From positions 4,154,001-4,218,000 of the forward strand of contig OY781463.1 in NCBI GenBank assembly GCA_963676725.1: a DNA stretch of 64,000 nt, in the 5' to 3' direction. Of this stretch, positions 16,345 to 25,907 are shown one piece after another. The stretch's first letter is position 1. The number at the start of each line of letters is the position of its first letter. The notes under the pieces were generated by a model, which saw only the letters and a list, made by a program, of their open reading frames with translations, made no database searches and was not told where the DNA came from. The stretch comes from G963662905 sp963676725. GTDB taxonomy: Bacteria > Bacteroidota > Bacteroidia > Bacteroidales > WRLA01. The translations under genes were made by a program, and so were the position numbers.

Positions 16345-17928
16345 TTATTGTAAGGAACTATCTTTCGGCGACTTATAGCCCTTTAAATGGTAGACGAAAA
16401 AATATTCAACAATCTCCTGATTTCGAATGATCGGTAATGTGTCTGCCGGTAAAATCTCATCAAAATTGGCTTTATAGAGAGTTAGAGGATCTTTAAAGGC
16501 ATGGCTCGAGCTGATATAATAAAAATCTTCGCCATCAGTAAGCCCACCACGTTCCTCCGTTATCCAATGATATTTATGCGTATCAATTAATGAGCCCAAT
16601 GTTTTCAATTTCATGCCTAAAGGCGTGGCCACATAAAAATCGAGATGCGCAGCCGGAAACCATTTATTTGTGATGATGGCCGCTTCGGGACTCATAATTC
16701 CATATGCAATATCGCGTTCACGTGCTTGCTTAAATGAATGGCATAATTGATCCCATCCATACATATCCAGACTAGGATCCATCTTGCCGAATGAGCTTAT
16801 CTTACCTTTATTGTCTTGCCAGAAAAACCCGGAATTGATCTGTAAAAAGCCTGCCAGAATAATCACTAAAAAAAGCATTAATGCTGCATTCACAATAGGA
16901 GGAATCAAGTGTTGGCGTGATTTTGCCTGCATGATGGCATCAATACGCCATGCTGCCAAAGGAATCAAGGTTACATAAGCCGGGCCAGTCCAATGGGGCA
17001 AGGTACGACGAAATAAAGCAAAGAATAAAAACAAAACAATAAGTGGCAAGCCGGTATAAATCAGGAATCGCCCTCCCTCGGGAATATGATTCAAACCCTT
17101 ACGAAATGCTGCAAATACCCCAAACCAAACCAGAACAAAAACGAAGGGGTTATTATAAAAAAATTGGCCGAGCAATTCTGTGAAGAAATAATCGAATCGA
17201 AAGCCCGAATGAAATATACCTACACGATCACTATGAAAGCTAAAGCTGATAAAATCGTGCTCCATATTCCAAAATAAAATAGGGGTAATCATCAGGGCAG
17301 ATACAAAGAGTGCAAAATATAATTCTTTAATTTTAAACCATTTACGATTATGAAACATCAAATAGGCTATGCTTCCGGACCAAAGAAATACAGAAGTGTA
17401 TTTTGACAAGATCGCAGCACCTATTGAAACCCCCATCAAAAACAAAAAGTTACGCGAATTGGCTGAGATTTCCTGGGTACGGACAAAAGACAAGCTTGCC
17501 AAATAGAGGCTCAGCAACCAAAAAATCAATTGAGGTGTATCGGGCAAGATAAAGGTGTTGCTGATAATTCCGGCATATATAGAGGCTGTATATAAAAGTG
17601 CTGAAATCCATCCCGCTCTTTGATTAAAAAGTTGTTTGCCCAGCAAATAGATGATCCATGTATTCAAACTGCCGAGAACGATTCCACCCAAGCGGATAAA
17701 AAATTCATCGACAAATTGCAGGTTGAATGTTGTTAGTTGAATCAGGAAGCCCACCATAGGGGGATGATCAAAATGGCTCAGATCGGGAAATAATGCATAA
17801 GTCCAATAGTAAACCTCATCATTTCCCAGCTCGGTAAATGCAGCAACAAGGCCCCTGATAATTGCCGAAAACAGGATCAAAATCAAGAGCGGGCGCACAT
17901 AGGAATGTTGCTTTATTGCCTTTTCCAT
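16345..17928 (-). CDS. Glycosyltransferase family 39-like integral membrane protein
   Basis: A 527-residue protein with about ten to twelve membrane segments. The first periplasmic loop carries NDEVYYW (D37/E38) and HFDHPPMVG (residues 52-60), the acidic and His-Asp signature of ArnT/PMT-type (GT39) transferases that use polyprenyl-phosphate sugars; the C-terminal 130 residues form a soluble domain. It would add a sugar to a lipid or protein acceptor on the periplasmic side. Its start overlaps the end of the upstream PHP-like gene by 16 bp, so the two are translationally coupled and probably act together. The acceptor and sugar are unknown. Confidence 0.85.
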   Translation of the reverse strand: MEKAIKQHSYVRPLLILILFSAIIRGLVAAFTELGNDEVYYWTYALFPDLSHFDHPPMVGFLIQLTTFNLQFVDEFFIRLGGIVLGSLNTWIIYLLGKQLFNQRAGWISALLYTASIYAGIISNTFILPDTPQLIFWLLSLYLASLSFVRTQEISANSRNFLFLMGVSIGAAILSKYTSVFLWSGSIAYLMFHNRKWFKIKELYFALFVSALMITPILFWNMEHDFISFSFHSDRVGIFHSGFRFDYFFTELLGQFFYNNPFVFVLVWFGVFAAFRKGLNHIPEGGRFLIYTGLPLIVLFLFFALFRRTLPHWTGPAYVTLIPLAAWRIDAIMQAKSRQHLIPPIVNAALMLFLVIILAGFLQINSGFFWQDNKGKISSFGKMDPSLDMYGWDQLCHSFKQARERDIAYGIMSPEAAIITNKWFPAAHLDFYVATPLGMKLKTLGSLIDTHKYHWITEERGGLTDGEDFYYISSSHAFKDPLTLYKANFDEILPADTLPIIRNQEIVEYFFVYHLKGYKSPKDSSLQ

Positions 17929-19112
17929 CGTTTACGGATTTTTAGATACATCAGAATTAAGGCAATGAATACCAACAAGCCAACAAATGGTTTAAAAACA
18001 CCGGGCTGGCTCTTTATTGACGCAAGTCGTTGTGGTATAGGCTTATCACCTTCAATACGAAATACAGGATTTAAGTAAAAGAGGTTGGTATCCACATCAA
18101 CAGCTTCTATGCGGACATAAGTATCTGAATCCTTTATTTTATAAAAACCATCAGGCCGATCTACCATCGTTTTGAGGAGCTTGCCGTTTTGTCCAACAAA
18201 TTTTATCCTCAACATTGGCGCACTAAAACGAACAAAAAGACTGTCGTTGATCACGCGAACGCTTTTCAGAAAGGGAAGATTTTGTGCATTTTCCAGTTTC
18301 TCCGTCCAAGAGTTTTCATCGACCAGATCATAGTCAACACCATAGGTTTTACCTGCTTTCATTGCATCAATGACTACATTTTTTTCATTTGCGGGAGCGT
18401 TTATAAAAGTAGCTCGGATGCCAACTTCATCTGCTTTGCTGATATCGTGGGCATCGTCGTTTGAAAGAATTGGAGCAAAATGCCCTGCAGAAAGCGCGGC
18501 ATCCCAATGATCGAAGGAATTTCTGGCTCCATTTAATACTTCCATCATATCGTAATTGCACAAATAGCGAAAATCCTCCTTCATATAGCCATCGCGTAAA
18601 TCGGGATGAGCAAGAGCAATGATTTCATTATCAGGTCTTAGTAAATCTATAATGTGTTGCTTTTGACTGAGGTTCTGACGAAAGAAATAATCGCGCCACA
18701 ATACTTTTTTTGACCCGATACAAACCTGATGGGTTTTATGGATATTATATCCATGCTCATAGGTTTGAATATGATAGGCACTGTCTTTTTCAAATTCGTT
18801 AATTTTCTGATAATCGGAAATTGCAGCAATATCATAACCCAATTTTCTATAAATAGCCTTTACTGAATCGTTTTGGTTTTTACGGCCATTGGTAATGCCG
18901 CCCCATGCCCTCGATTGCAATTGAAAATTTGCTTTCAACCAATTGTTCGTATCTATGTCTTGATAAGGGTTCCAAATATTTTCCCCATGAAATGGTTTTG
19001 GCTCCTGAAATTCATATTCCGGGTAGCTTTGGTAAAAATAAAATTGGCTCCCAACGACAAATAATATGATTGCCAATAAGGAGTAGCCAAGTATTTTGAG
19101 TAATTTTTTCAT
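17913..19112 (-). CDS. Membrane-anchored PHP-like metal-dependent phosphoesterase
   Basis: A 399-residue protein with one N-terminal and one C-terminal membrane segment, leaving the middle outside the cytoplasm. The middle has PHP-domain features: AAISDYQ near residue 95, an ALAHPDL motif (H169, D171) and SNDDAHD (D219, D220, H222, D223), which are typical metal ligands. The following beta-rich region resembles a small sandwich domain. The overlap with the GT39-like gene suggests a shared envelope-glycan or lipid-modification task. The usual N-terminal HxH of PHP enzymes is not obvious, so catalytic activity is uncertain. Confidence 0.65.
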   Translation of the reverse strand: MKKLLKILGYSLLAIILFVVGSQFYFYQSYPEYEFQEPKPFHGENIWNPYQDIDTNNWLKANFQLQSRAWGGITNGRKNQNDSVKAIYRKLGYDIAAISDYQKINEFEKDSAYHIQTYEHGYNIHKTHQVCIGSKKVLWRDYFFRQNLSQKQHIIDLLRPDNEIIALAHPDLRDGYMKEDFRYLCNYDMMEVLNGARNSFDHWDAALSAGHFAPILSNDDAHDISKADEVGIRATFINAPANEKNVVIDAMKAGKTYGVDYDLVDENSWTEKLENAQNLPFLKSVRVINDSLFVRFSAPMLRIKFVGQNGKLLKTMVDRPDGFYKIKDSDTYVRIEAVDVDTNLFYLNPVFRIEGDKPIPQRLASIKSQPGVFKPFVGLLVFIALILMYLKIRKRWKRQ

Positions 19113-19149
19113 TCGTTTCTCTATTTTACTGTATGCACTTTCTCATTAT

Positions 19150-19169
19150 AAAACCGAGCTGCTGAGCTC
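19150..19169 (-). terminator. Weak terminator-like hairpin after the TolC gene
   Basis: GAGCT (19156-19160) and AGCTC (19165-19169) form a 5-bp stem; on the minus strand it is followed by GGTTTT. It lies about 100 bp past the TolC stop. The short stem makes the call tentative. Confidence 0.3.
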
Positions 19170-19269
19170 AAGAATTCACTAACGGAATACTCTGCGACAA
19201 GTGCTATACCAGCCGAAGTAGTCTTGCAGTAGTGAGTATTTTGAGAGCAAACATAACAATTTAGTGGAT

Positions 19270-20559
19270 TTACAAACCAACACGAAGCAATCCGCCGCTC
19301 AAGCGCAATAGCTCCATATGCGATTCAATCAAATCATAAGTGCTTTGCAGTTTTGACAGTGCCGCATTTAGGTATGTCAATTGTACATCCCTATAATTAA
19401 ATGAATTAATAGATCCGTTCCGATATTTCTGCTCAGAGATTTCCAGGTTTAATTTTGCGCTTTCGAGGCGTTCCAAAGCAACATTATACAGTTCTTTTCT
19501 GCTATTAAATAAATCGAGCTGATTGAGCATATTTAGGCGCAAACTATGCCTCATCTCATTAATTTCAATTAAGCCCCCTGCTTCCTTAAGGATTTCCTGA
19601 TCAATCGCCCCACGGATATTTCCGGCATTATATAATGTATAGGAAAGGGAAAAAGTTGCGTAAACGCCCAATGCATCTGACCAGCTTCCGGACGCACCAT
19701 CAGGTTTTGACCAGCTTTCCGAGAAATCGGCACCCGTATTGAAGGAGAGCCAAGGATAAAGCTGCGATTTGCTCAACCCAATATTATTCTCCAAAATCTT
19801 TTGGCTCAAATATTTATTGCGCAATGAAAGGTTATTGGAAAAGAGTGCCTGAATTAAAGAGTCTTGGTTGAATTGAAACAAGGGAGCCTCCAAGCTTCCT
19901 TCGGCAGTATACATGCTTCCGCTCGAATCGGCCAATAAAAGACTGAGGGTACGATTTGCCCGTTTTAAAAAATACTGCTGTTGGATGGTGTTGGACGAAT
20001 CGCTTAAATAGGCAATTTTGGCCTGAAGCACATCATAAGTTACGGCAGCGCCTAATTGCTTTTTATATTGAAAATAAGCATAACGATCTCCGGAAAGATC
20101 CATTACTTCTTTTAATACATCCAGCTTTTCGCGTTCCAGCAATATTTTAAACCAGGATAAGCTAATGGCTTGAATGGTGTTTTCCACAAGAATATCGGAA
20201 TTTCCACGGCTGAGGTCATAAATCCTGTCGTAGGTGTCTTTGCGGATGCGTGCGGAAAAACCTCCAAAAAGCGTCCAATTCAGGTTTACCGATGGTGTAA
20301 TACCATGAGATTGAATAGCAGATGTAATATCATCGTAGCGATTGCTTTGCCTAAGGCCCAATGTAATAATCGGCAATCCGCCGGCAGTTCCCAAGCCAAG
20401 GTCTATGGCAGCTACATCCTCATTGATGGCCGAAATTTGGATGCTGTAATTCTTTTCCAGTCCCGTACTAAGTGCTTGTTCAAGGCTAATGGCTTCCTGA
20501 GCATTTAGGTGAATCACACCCAGTATCAGCATGCCGAATACGGCAAAATATTTTCTCAT
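19270..20559 (-). CDS. TolC family outer-membrane efflux protein
   Basis: A 429-residue OEP protein. The signal peptide ends at LNAQ (residue 20), then EAISLEQALSTGLEKNYSIQ opens the first of two OEP repeats; long amphipathic helices and the segments QLGAAVTYDVLQAKIAYL and YRNGSINSFNYRDVQLTYL are typical of the family. It starts 20 bp after the RND gene, so the two form an operon. It would form the exit duct for that pump. No adaptor gene accompanies them. Confidence 0.9.
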   Translation of the reverse strand: MRKYFAVFGMLILGVIHLNAQEAISLEQALSTGLEKNYSIQISAINEDVAAIDLGLGTAGGLPIITLGLRQSNRYDDITSAIQSHGITPSVNLNWTLFGGFSARIRKDTYDRIYDLSRGNSDILVENTIQAISLSWFKILLEREKLDVLKEVMDLSGDRYAYFQYKKQLGAAVTYDVLQAKIAYLSDSSNTIQQQYFLKRANRTLSLLLADSSGSMYTAEGSLEAPLFQFNQDSLIQALFSNNLSLRNKYLSQKILENNIGLSKSQLYPWLSFNTGADFSESWSKPDGASGSWSDALGVYATFSLSYTLYNAGNIRGAIDQEILKEAGGLIEINEMRHSLRLNMLNQLDLFNSRKELYNVALERLESAKLNLEISEQKYRNGSINSFNYRDVQLTYLNAALSKLQSTYDLIESHMELLRLSGGLLRVGL

Positions 20560-20579
20560 ATTGTCTTTATTTTACGGGC

Positions 20580-23500
20580 TTAGTCAATGTGCTTCTTTGA
20601 ATAAATAATAGTCTTTTCAACTTCTTCAGGGGTCATTTCCCTATTTTTTATGAACCCAAATAGGAATCGTCTTGTATCGTTTAAGACCATAATTAGAACA
20701 GGGAAGAACATCAGGATAAACCCTGTTCCGATCATAACACCATAGGCCAAAGAAACAGCCATTGGCACAAGAAACTGCGCCTGAAAACTGGTCTCCAAGA
20801 TTATTGGATAAAGCCCTAAAACTGTTGTAATTGTTGTGAGCATTATAGGCCGGAAGCGCGACATACCGGCATCCAGAATTGCATCTTTCACTAAAAGCCC
20901 TTCCTTTAAATTGCTGTTGTATTTTTGCAAAAACACCACCGCATCATTAATAATTACCCCCGACAGGGCCACCATTCCCCATGCACTGAGCATACTTGCG
21001 GGAATTCCTTCAATACCATGTCCCCAAAGAGCGCCCAGCCATCCCAATGGAATCATCATCAGGACGATCATCCCCTGGCTAAATGATTTAAAATGGATCA
21101 TAATGATCAAAACCATTAAGATAAATGCAATGCTGTAATATTTCATCAGGTCCGCTGTGGCTTCGCTGCTATCGCGTTGCTGCCCTTGGTACATCACTTT
21201 CACGCCGGGAAATTTAGCTTGCAGTTCCGGGACAATTTCATTGGTAATTCGTTCAAGGATTGGTGGTACAGGCTCGTATGGATCAACAAGATCGGCATCG
21301 ATACGCACTTCACGCTGCATATTAAAGCGTTTGATATTCACAGGGCCGCGTTCTATATGATAGGAAACCAATTCGTTCAGAGGATATTCGCCCATAGGTG
21401 TTTTTATTTTCATAGACTCCATCTGGCCAATACTCATACGATCCTCGCCCGGATATCGCACCCAAACACGCACCTCATCTTTGCCCGATTGCAGTCTTTG
21501 TGCCTGCCCCCCAAAGAAGCCTGTGCGCACCTGCTGGCTGATATCGTTGAGGTTAAGCCCAAGGAAATAGGCTTTTGGCTTAAGCTCCAAGCGCACTTCC
21601 CTTTTTCCAATGGCATTGCTGTTTGTAATATCTTTAAGCGACTCCAGGGACCCTAATTGCCCCATCATATATTCGCGTGCCTCATTGAGCAGATCGAGAT
21701 TTTTGCCAAGCAAACTAATAGACACAGGCGATCCCCAACGATTTCTACCCCCAATGGAAAATTTCTCCGATGCTTCCACATGACCTATTTTTTCACGAAT
21801 ACGATTGGCAATATCATAACTAGAAACAGGAGCATCTTCCATATCGCGCAAGAGAACGAAAATATTGCCCGCATGGGCTCCGTTTTCTTGGCCGTCAAAA
21901 GCATTGCCAATATTCAGAAAAGTATATTCCACAAATGTATTGGTGTCTGAGTATTCATTCATCAGCTCTTCATTCACCTGCCACACTTTTTCCTCAAAGC
22001 CCTTGAGAAAATCGTGTGTTTTCTTTTCGCCACTTCCCGGTGTAAAGGCAACATTAATATTAAAAGAATCGAAAGGAATGGACGGGAAAAAAGTAGCTTG
22101 AATTACACCCCCTGCAAACATGCCCGATGTAATAATAATCAAGGCAATAGGAGAAAACACATAAACCCAGCGCCATTGAATCACATGCTTCAGTATTTTT
22201 TTATAAACCCGTGAACGCATAAAGTGAATCGATGCATCAAGATAATGGCGGATATTTTTCTTTTGTGTTTTTGCTTTAGGGCGCAAAATATGTTTGCTGC
22301 TCAAGTGGGCGGGAAGCACAAAAAAGGCCTCAAGCAATGAAAAGGCCAAACTGGCAATCACCACAAAAGCCATTTCATAGAGAAACTCCATCCGTCCTTC
22401 AGCAACGAGAAGTGGCGTAAATGCAATCATAGTGGTTAATACCGAGGTAACCACAGCCGGCATTACTTCCATTGTGCCGTCAATGGCAGCACGTTTGGGG
22501 CTTTTGCCTTTTTCAAAATGGGTAAAAATATTCTCGGCGATTACAATACCATCATCCACTAAAATACCAATCACCAGGATCATCCCGAAAAGGGAAATCA
22601 TATTAATGGTTACTCCGGTGAGGTTTGCAAGTATAAACATCCCAAGAAAAGAACTGGGAATACCCCATGCCACCCAGAGCGAAAGGCGCACATTTAAAAA
22701 TAGGCCAAGGGCAATAATCACAAGCAAAAGGCCAATACCCCCGTTATTATACAGCAGATGCAGCCTGCTTTTTAGCAACTCCAAAAAATCATAGGTAATA
22801 TCTAATTGTACATGATCGTGGGTTTCGTTGAATGTATCCACATAATCATTTAGAAAAACAGAAATTGCTTTTAAATCTTCTGTAGCAAGTTTTTGAACAT
22901 TAATACTTACCGATGTTTTTCCATTCATGGAAGAACCGCTTGCCACATCAGCAAACTTCATTTTTACTGTTGCCACATCCCGAATCGTTAGGATGCTTCC
23001 GTCCGGCTCTGCCCGTATTACGATATCGCCAATATTATCAGGATCAACAGAACGGTTTCTGGAGCGTATCAGGATTTCTTCATCTTCAGAACGGATAATT
23101 CCCCCGGAAATATCACGGTTATTCAGCGCTATTGCACGACTAATTTCATCAAATGTAAGCTTATAACGCATCAGATCGTCTTCACTGGCTTCGACAGATA
23201 TTTCTAGCGCGGGATAGCCTCCGATACTTACCTGTGATATAACTCCCGAGGCAAGCAGGTCGTCTTCAATATCACTTGCCATATTTTTTAGTGTCATAAG
23301 GTCAACATCGCCACTTAGGCCCATAAAAGCCGCCATGGTTACCGAGCGCTGTTTAAAAATAATCGGTTTCTCGGCACTTACCGGAAAAGAGCTGATGCCA
23401 TCGACCGCATTTTTTACTTCGGTAAGGGTTTCATCAATATCGTATTCACCCGTTGTTGTGATTATTACTGATGCAAAGTTCTCAGAGGAGGTGCTGTTGA

Positions 23501-23741
23501 TTTCTTTTATGCCCACAAGTCCGCGCACTGCCATTTCGATGCGCGTGGTTATTCCCTCTTCCATTTCCTTTGGCGAAGCGCCTGGATAAGCCACAGATAC
23601 AAGAATATCGCGGGTGCTGCGTTCAGGAAAAAATGACATATGCATACTCCAGAACGAAAATCCCCCGGCCAGCAGCATCATTACAATGATCATATTGGCA
23701 TAAAAAGGATACTTAACGAAGAGTGTAATCAGTTTTTTCAT
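20580..23741 (-). CDS. RND family efflux permease (AcrB-like)
   Basis: A 1053-residue inner-membrane transporter with the RND plan: a first membrane helix, a large periplasmic loop, a helix bundle with the proton-relay pair D396/D397 in VDDGIVIAEN, a second membrane-anchored loop, and a final helix bundle ending near residue 1020. The LSLWVAWGIPSSFLG and AWGMVALSGVIINDAVV segments fit multidrug or lipophilic-substrate pumps, not the heavy-metal subgroup at 4408. A -7-like element lies 90 bp upstream, just past the Nudix stop. The substrate is unknown and the expected periplasmic adaptor gene is missing next to it. Confidence 0.9.
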   Translation of the reverse strand: MKKLITLFVKYPFYANMIIVMMLLAGGFSFWSMHMSFFPERSTRDILVSVAYPGASPKEMEEGITTRIEMAVRGLVGIKEINSTSSENFASVIITTTGEYDIDETLTEVKNAVDGISSFPVSAEKPIIFKQRSVTMAAFMGLSGDVDLMTLKNMASDIEDDLLASGVISQVSIGGYPALEISVEASEDDLMRYKLTFDEISRAIALNNRDISGGIIRSEDEEILIRSRNRSVDPDNIGDIVIRAEPDGSILTIRDVATVKMKFADVASGSSMNGKTSVSINVQKLATEDLKAISVFLNDYVDTFNETHDHVQLDITYDFLELLKSRLHLLYNNGGIGLLLVIIALGLFLNVRLSLWVAWGIPSSFLGMFILANLTGVTINMISLFGMILVIGILVDDGIVIAENIFTHFEKGKSPKRAAIDGTMEVMPAVVTSVLTTMIAFTPLLVAEGRMEFLYEMAFVVIASLAFSLLEAFFVLPAHLSSKHILRPKAKTQKKNIRHYLDASIHFMRSRVYKKILKHVIQWRWVYVFSPIALIIITSGMFAGGVIQATFFPSIPFDSFNINVAFTPGSGEKKTHDFLKGFEEKVWQVNEELMNEYSDTNTFVEYTFLNIGNAFDGQENGAHAGNIFVLLRDMEDAPVSSYDIANRIREKIGHVEASEKFSIGGRNRWGSPVSISLLGKNLDLLNEAREYMMGQLGSLESLKDITNSNAIGKREVRLELKPKAYFLGLNLNDISQQVRTGFFGGQAQRLQSGKDEVRVWVRYPGEDRMSIGQMESMKIKTPMGEYPLNELVSYHIERGPVNIKRFNMQREVRIDADLVDPYEPVPPILERITNEIVPELQAKFPGVKVMYQGQQRDSSEATADLMKYYSIAFILMVLIIMIHFKSFSQGMIVLMMIPLGWLGALWGHGIEGIPASMLSAWGMVALSGVIINDAVVFLQKYNSNLKEGLLVKDAILDAGMSRFRPIMLTTITTVLGLYPIILETSFQAQFLVPMAVSLAYGVMIGTGFILMFFPVLIMVLNDTRRFLFGFIKNREMTPEEVEKTIIYSKKHID

Positions 23742-23830
23742 TCTGTACTGTATTAATTTAGTGTTTAGTCCTTCTTAATGGCTCTTGTTCATCAGGAATT
23801 CGGATACAGCCCGAACACCTCATAAACAAG

Positions 23831-23838
23831 CAAATATA
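23831..23838 (-). promoter_or_regulatory. Candidate -7 element for the RND-TolC operon
   Basis: On the minus strand TATATTTG matches TAnnTTTG exactly, immediately after the Nudix gene. No TTTG lies at the right distance upstream, so it is only half of a consensus promoter. Confidence 0.35.
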
Positions 23839-23839
23839 C

Positions 23840-24289
23840 TTATTGTTCTTTTGAGCTGAGATTATAATGCATCTTCGCTTCTGAGAGTATTTTTGCATGG
23901 TCAAAAGCAAGCTCCGGTAAATTATTTAGTGGGAACCAAGCAGCTTTTGCCGCATCATCAAGTCCATGAACATCTTTTTCTTGTTCGATAAACGCACTGA
24001 ATACAACAGAAACCGTTCGGTGACGCGGATCTCGATCAACAGCGCCATAGGCTTTAAACTGTTGCATCTCACTCATTTTCAATGATGTTTCCTCTTCCAG
24101 TTCCCTGATTGCAGCTGTTTCCAAGTCTTCATCCATATCCACAAAGCCCCCGGGTAAAGCCCACCGTCCTTTAAAGGGTTCGTTCTTCCTTTGAATCAAC
24201 AGGACAGACCAAATCGTTTTCTTGCTTCCAGCAAAAACCAGCGCATCAACAGTAAGGGCAGGACGGGGATATTTATATGTATAAGCCAT
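23840..24289 (-). CDS. Nudix hydrolase
   Basis: A 149-residue Nudix protein. The Nudix box runs from G48 (LPGGFVDMDED) through R62-E63-L-E-E66-E67, with the metal-binding glutamates present; the last glycine of the consensus is a serine. The N-terminal YKYPRPALTVDALVF is typical of the NrtR/ADP-ribose-pyrophosphatase-like group in Bacteroidota, but no DNA-binding domain is attached. It would hydrolyse a nucleoside diphosphate derivative. It follows rsmI by 3 bp, so the two are co-transcribed. Confidence 0.9.
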   Translation of the reverse strand: MAYTYKYPRPALTVDALVFAGSKKTIWSVLLIQRKNEPFKGRWALPGGFVDMDEDLETAAIRELEEETSLKMSEMQQFKAYGAVDRDPRHRTVSVVFSAFIEQEKDVHGLDDAAKAAWFPLNNLPELAFDHAKILSEAKMHYNLSSKEQ

Positions 24290-24292
24290 AAA

Positions 24293-24973
24293 TTATTCTG
24301 TTTTTCCTGCAACACAAAGAACGATCTCCCCTTTAACGCCAACATTTTCGTAGTGTTGTGCCAATGCTGAAAGAGTCCCCCTTCGGTTTTCCTCGTGCAA
24401 TTTAGTAAGCTCGCGGGAAACACTGGCCGAGCGTTCTTCGCCCAATACTTCGGCAAGCTGGTTGAGTGTTTTTACCAAACGAAAGGGTGATTCATAAAAA
24501 ACGAGGGTATATTCAGAATCTTTGAGCTTTTGCAGACGCGTATTGCGCCCCTTTTTGTGTGGCAAAAAACCCTCAAAAACAAAACGGTCGCACGGCAAGC
24601 CCGAATTAACCAAAGCAGGCACAAAGGCTGTAGCTCCCGGAAGGCTTTCGATTCGAATATCGTTTTTGATGCATTCGCGCGCCAACAAAAAACCGGGATC
24701 GGAGATGCCCGGAGAACCTGCATCAGTAACCACCGCAATTTTCTCGCCCGATAAAAGAAGGTCGATTACTTTTTTGGTGCTGTGGTGCTCATTATGCTGA
24801 TGGAAAGCCATCATGCGGGTTTCAATGCCATAATGTTTTAAAAGCTTAGCTGTAACTCTGGTATCTTCGGCCAGAATAAGGTCAGATTCTTTTAAAACAC
24901 GCACTGCCCGAAAAGTGATATCTTCCAAGTTGCCAATGGGCGTAGGAACTAAAATTAAGGAAGCTTCTTCCAT
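24293..24973 (-). CDS. rsmI: 16S rRNA (cytidine(1402)-2'-O)-methyltransferase RsmI
   Basis: A 226-residue tetrapyrrole-methylase-fold enzyme with the RsmI motifs LVPTPIGNLEDIT near the N-terminus, LAEDTRVTAKLL, and VTDAGSPGISDPG. It 2'-O-methylates C1402 of 16S rRNA at the decoding centre using S-adenosylmethionine. The frame stays open upstream to 25048, but the ATG at 24973 gives the usual length and puts the first strand at residue 4, so the longer form was rejected. Confidence 0.93.
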   Translation of the reverse strand: MEEASLILVPTPIGNLEDITFRAVRVLKESDLILAEDTRVTAKLLKHYGIETRMMAFHQHNEHHSTKKVIDLLLSGEKIAVVTDAGSPGISDPGFLLARECIKNDIRIESLPGATAFVPALVNSGLPCDRFVFEGFLPHKKGRNTRLQKLKDSEYTLVFYESPFRLVKTLNQLAEVLGEERSASVSRELTKLHEENRRGTLSALAQHYENVGVKGEIVLCVAGKTE

Positions 24974-25350
24974 ACTGCATCTTTTGATGCAAAGATAGAA
25001 GCTTTGCTCAAATGAAGGATTATCTCGGGTAATAGTTGCTAAAAACACTTAAAAATGATGATCCTGAGCGTATGAAAGAACAGGATTGGTTTGGAAATAG
25101 ACGAATGGCGCCTTCGGACGCAATAACTTAAGTGTTCGCATATTCCTTTTAATTGAAATTCCATTGCAAATCAATTTAGCTTTTTTATATTTGTTGGGTA
25201 AAAAACGAACAAAATATAGCATCAAAGTCCAATGTTTTTTTGCTGATCGAAAGTGTGTTAGGAATAAGTGGTTTTCGCACAAAGTCGATGTATTGGGGAT
25301 TAGGGGTTATGTATATGTAGTAGTTGTACACCATATAAAGAAAACAAGAC
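24974..25350. other. Intergenic stretch with short inverted motifs
   Basis: This 377-bp gap between the divergent rsmI and orphan gene holds a short inverted pair ATCCTG/CAGGAT around 25054-25082, of the type that recurs in Bacteroidota intergenic repeats, then a promoter for the gene at 25351. No other gene is visible. Confidence 0.4.
25163..25193 (+). promoter_or_regulatory. Promoter of the orphan secreted-protein gene
   Basis: ATTG (25163-25166, one mismatch to TTTG), 19 nt, then TATATTTG (25186-25193), a perfect -7 element. The leader to the start codon would be about 150 nt. Confidence 0.5.
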
Positions 25351-25842
25351 ATGAATAAAATAATCTTCATATTGGTATTCATATTTCTTGGCTCAAGTTT
25401 ACTCTCCCAGGAATTAGAATATGAACGTATGTATTTTCTAGAATTTAAAGTTTATCAAACTGATTTTGAAAATGAAGTCCCTTTTGCAGAATTATGCATA
25501 TCAGACAAAAGTGGATTTGTTTTCAACTGTGAGCAAACAGACTTTAATGGAAATTGCTTTTTTCATTTAAATCCAAAAAGTTTAAATTTAGATTCAACAT
25601 ATTTAAAAATCAGATTATTTCAAGGGCACGTTCTACAAGGGGGAATATTAAAAGAAATAAATGATTATGGAGAACCTATAATAATTCCCTTTGACCAAGT
25701 AGGTATATTTAAAACAATAAATCTTGAGAATGAAATAAAAATATCATTGACTGACTACAAAATTCTAAGTGACAAAGAGTACAAAAAGCATATTAGAAAA
25801 TATAAATTATTGCCACAGAGAAAACCACATAAAATTAAGTAA
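25351..25842 (+). CDS. Orphan secreted protein, 163 residues
   Basis: A signal peptide (MNKIIFILVFIFLGSSLLSQ) precedes a beta-rich body with VPFAELCISDKSGFVFNCEQTD followed by FNGNCFFHL, a pattern like carboxypeptidase-regulatory or transthyretin-like domains. The C-terminus is strongly basic (KKHIRKYKLLPQRKPHKIK). Its DNA is noticeably more AT-rich than neighbouring core genes and it is bounded by repeats on its 3' side, so it looks acquired. I cannot assign a function. Confidence 0.6.
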   Translation: MNKIIFILVFIFLGSSLLSQELEYERMYFLEFKVYQTDFENEVPFAELCISDKSGFVFNCEQTDFNGNCFFHLNPKSLNLDSTYLKIRLFQGHVLQGGILKEINDYGEPIIIPFDQVGIFKTINLENEIKISLTDYKILSDKEYKKHIRKYKLLPQRKPHKIK

Positions 25843-25867
25843 ATACGGTGCACAATCGAGTAGGCTG

Positions 25868-25891
25868 CCGCTAGGCAGATTTGCCTAGCGG
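25868..25891. repeat. Perfect 10-bp hairpin opening a cluster of short repeats
   Basis: CCGCTAGGCA (25868-25877), loop GATT, TGCCTAGCGG (25882-25891). It is GC-rich in an AT-rich region and begins 25 bp after the stop of the orphan gene, but no T-run follows, so it is more like a REP unit than a terminator. Confidence 0.6.
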
Positions 25892-25907
25892 AGAACACTT
25901 CGATAAA

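Noticed and set aside
23813..23823. GAACACCTCAT, matching the ends of the dispersed element
   Set aside because: Only about 10 bp match and no element body follows on either side, so a chance match is as likely as a solo end.
23742..23839. Possible remnant of the missing RND adaptor gene
   Set aside because: The gap upstream of the RND gene holds only a 21-codon frame with no lipoyl or signal-peptide features; it cannot be recognised as a decayed adaptor.
24974..25048. N-terminal extension of RsmI
   Set aside because: The extra 25 residues have no family resemblance and precede a start that fits the usual RsmI length.
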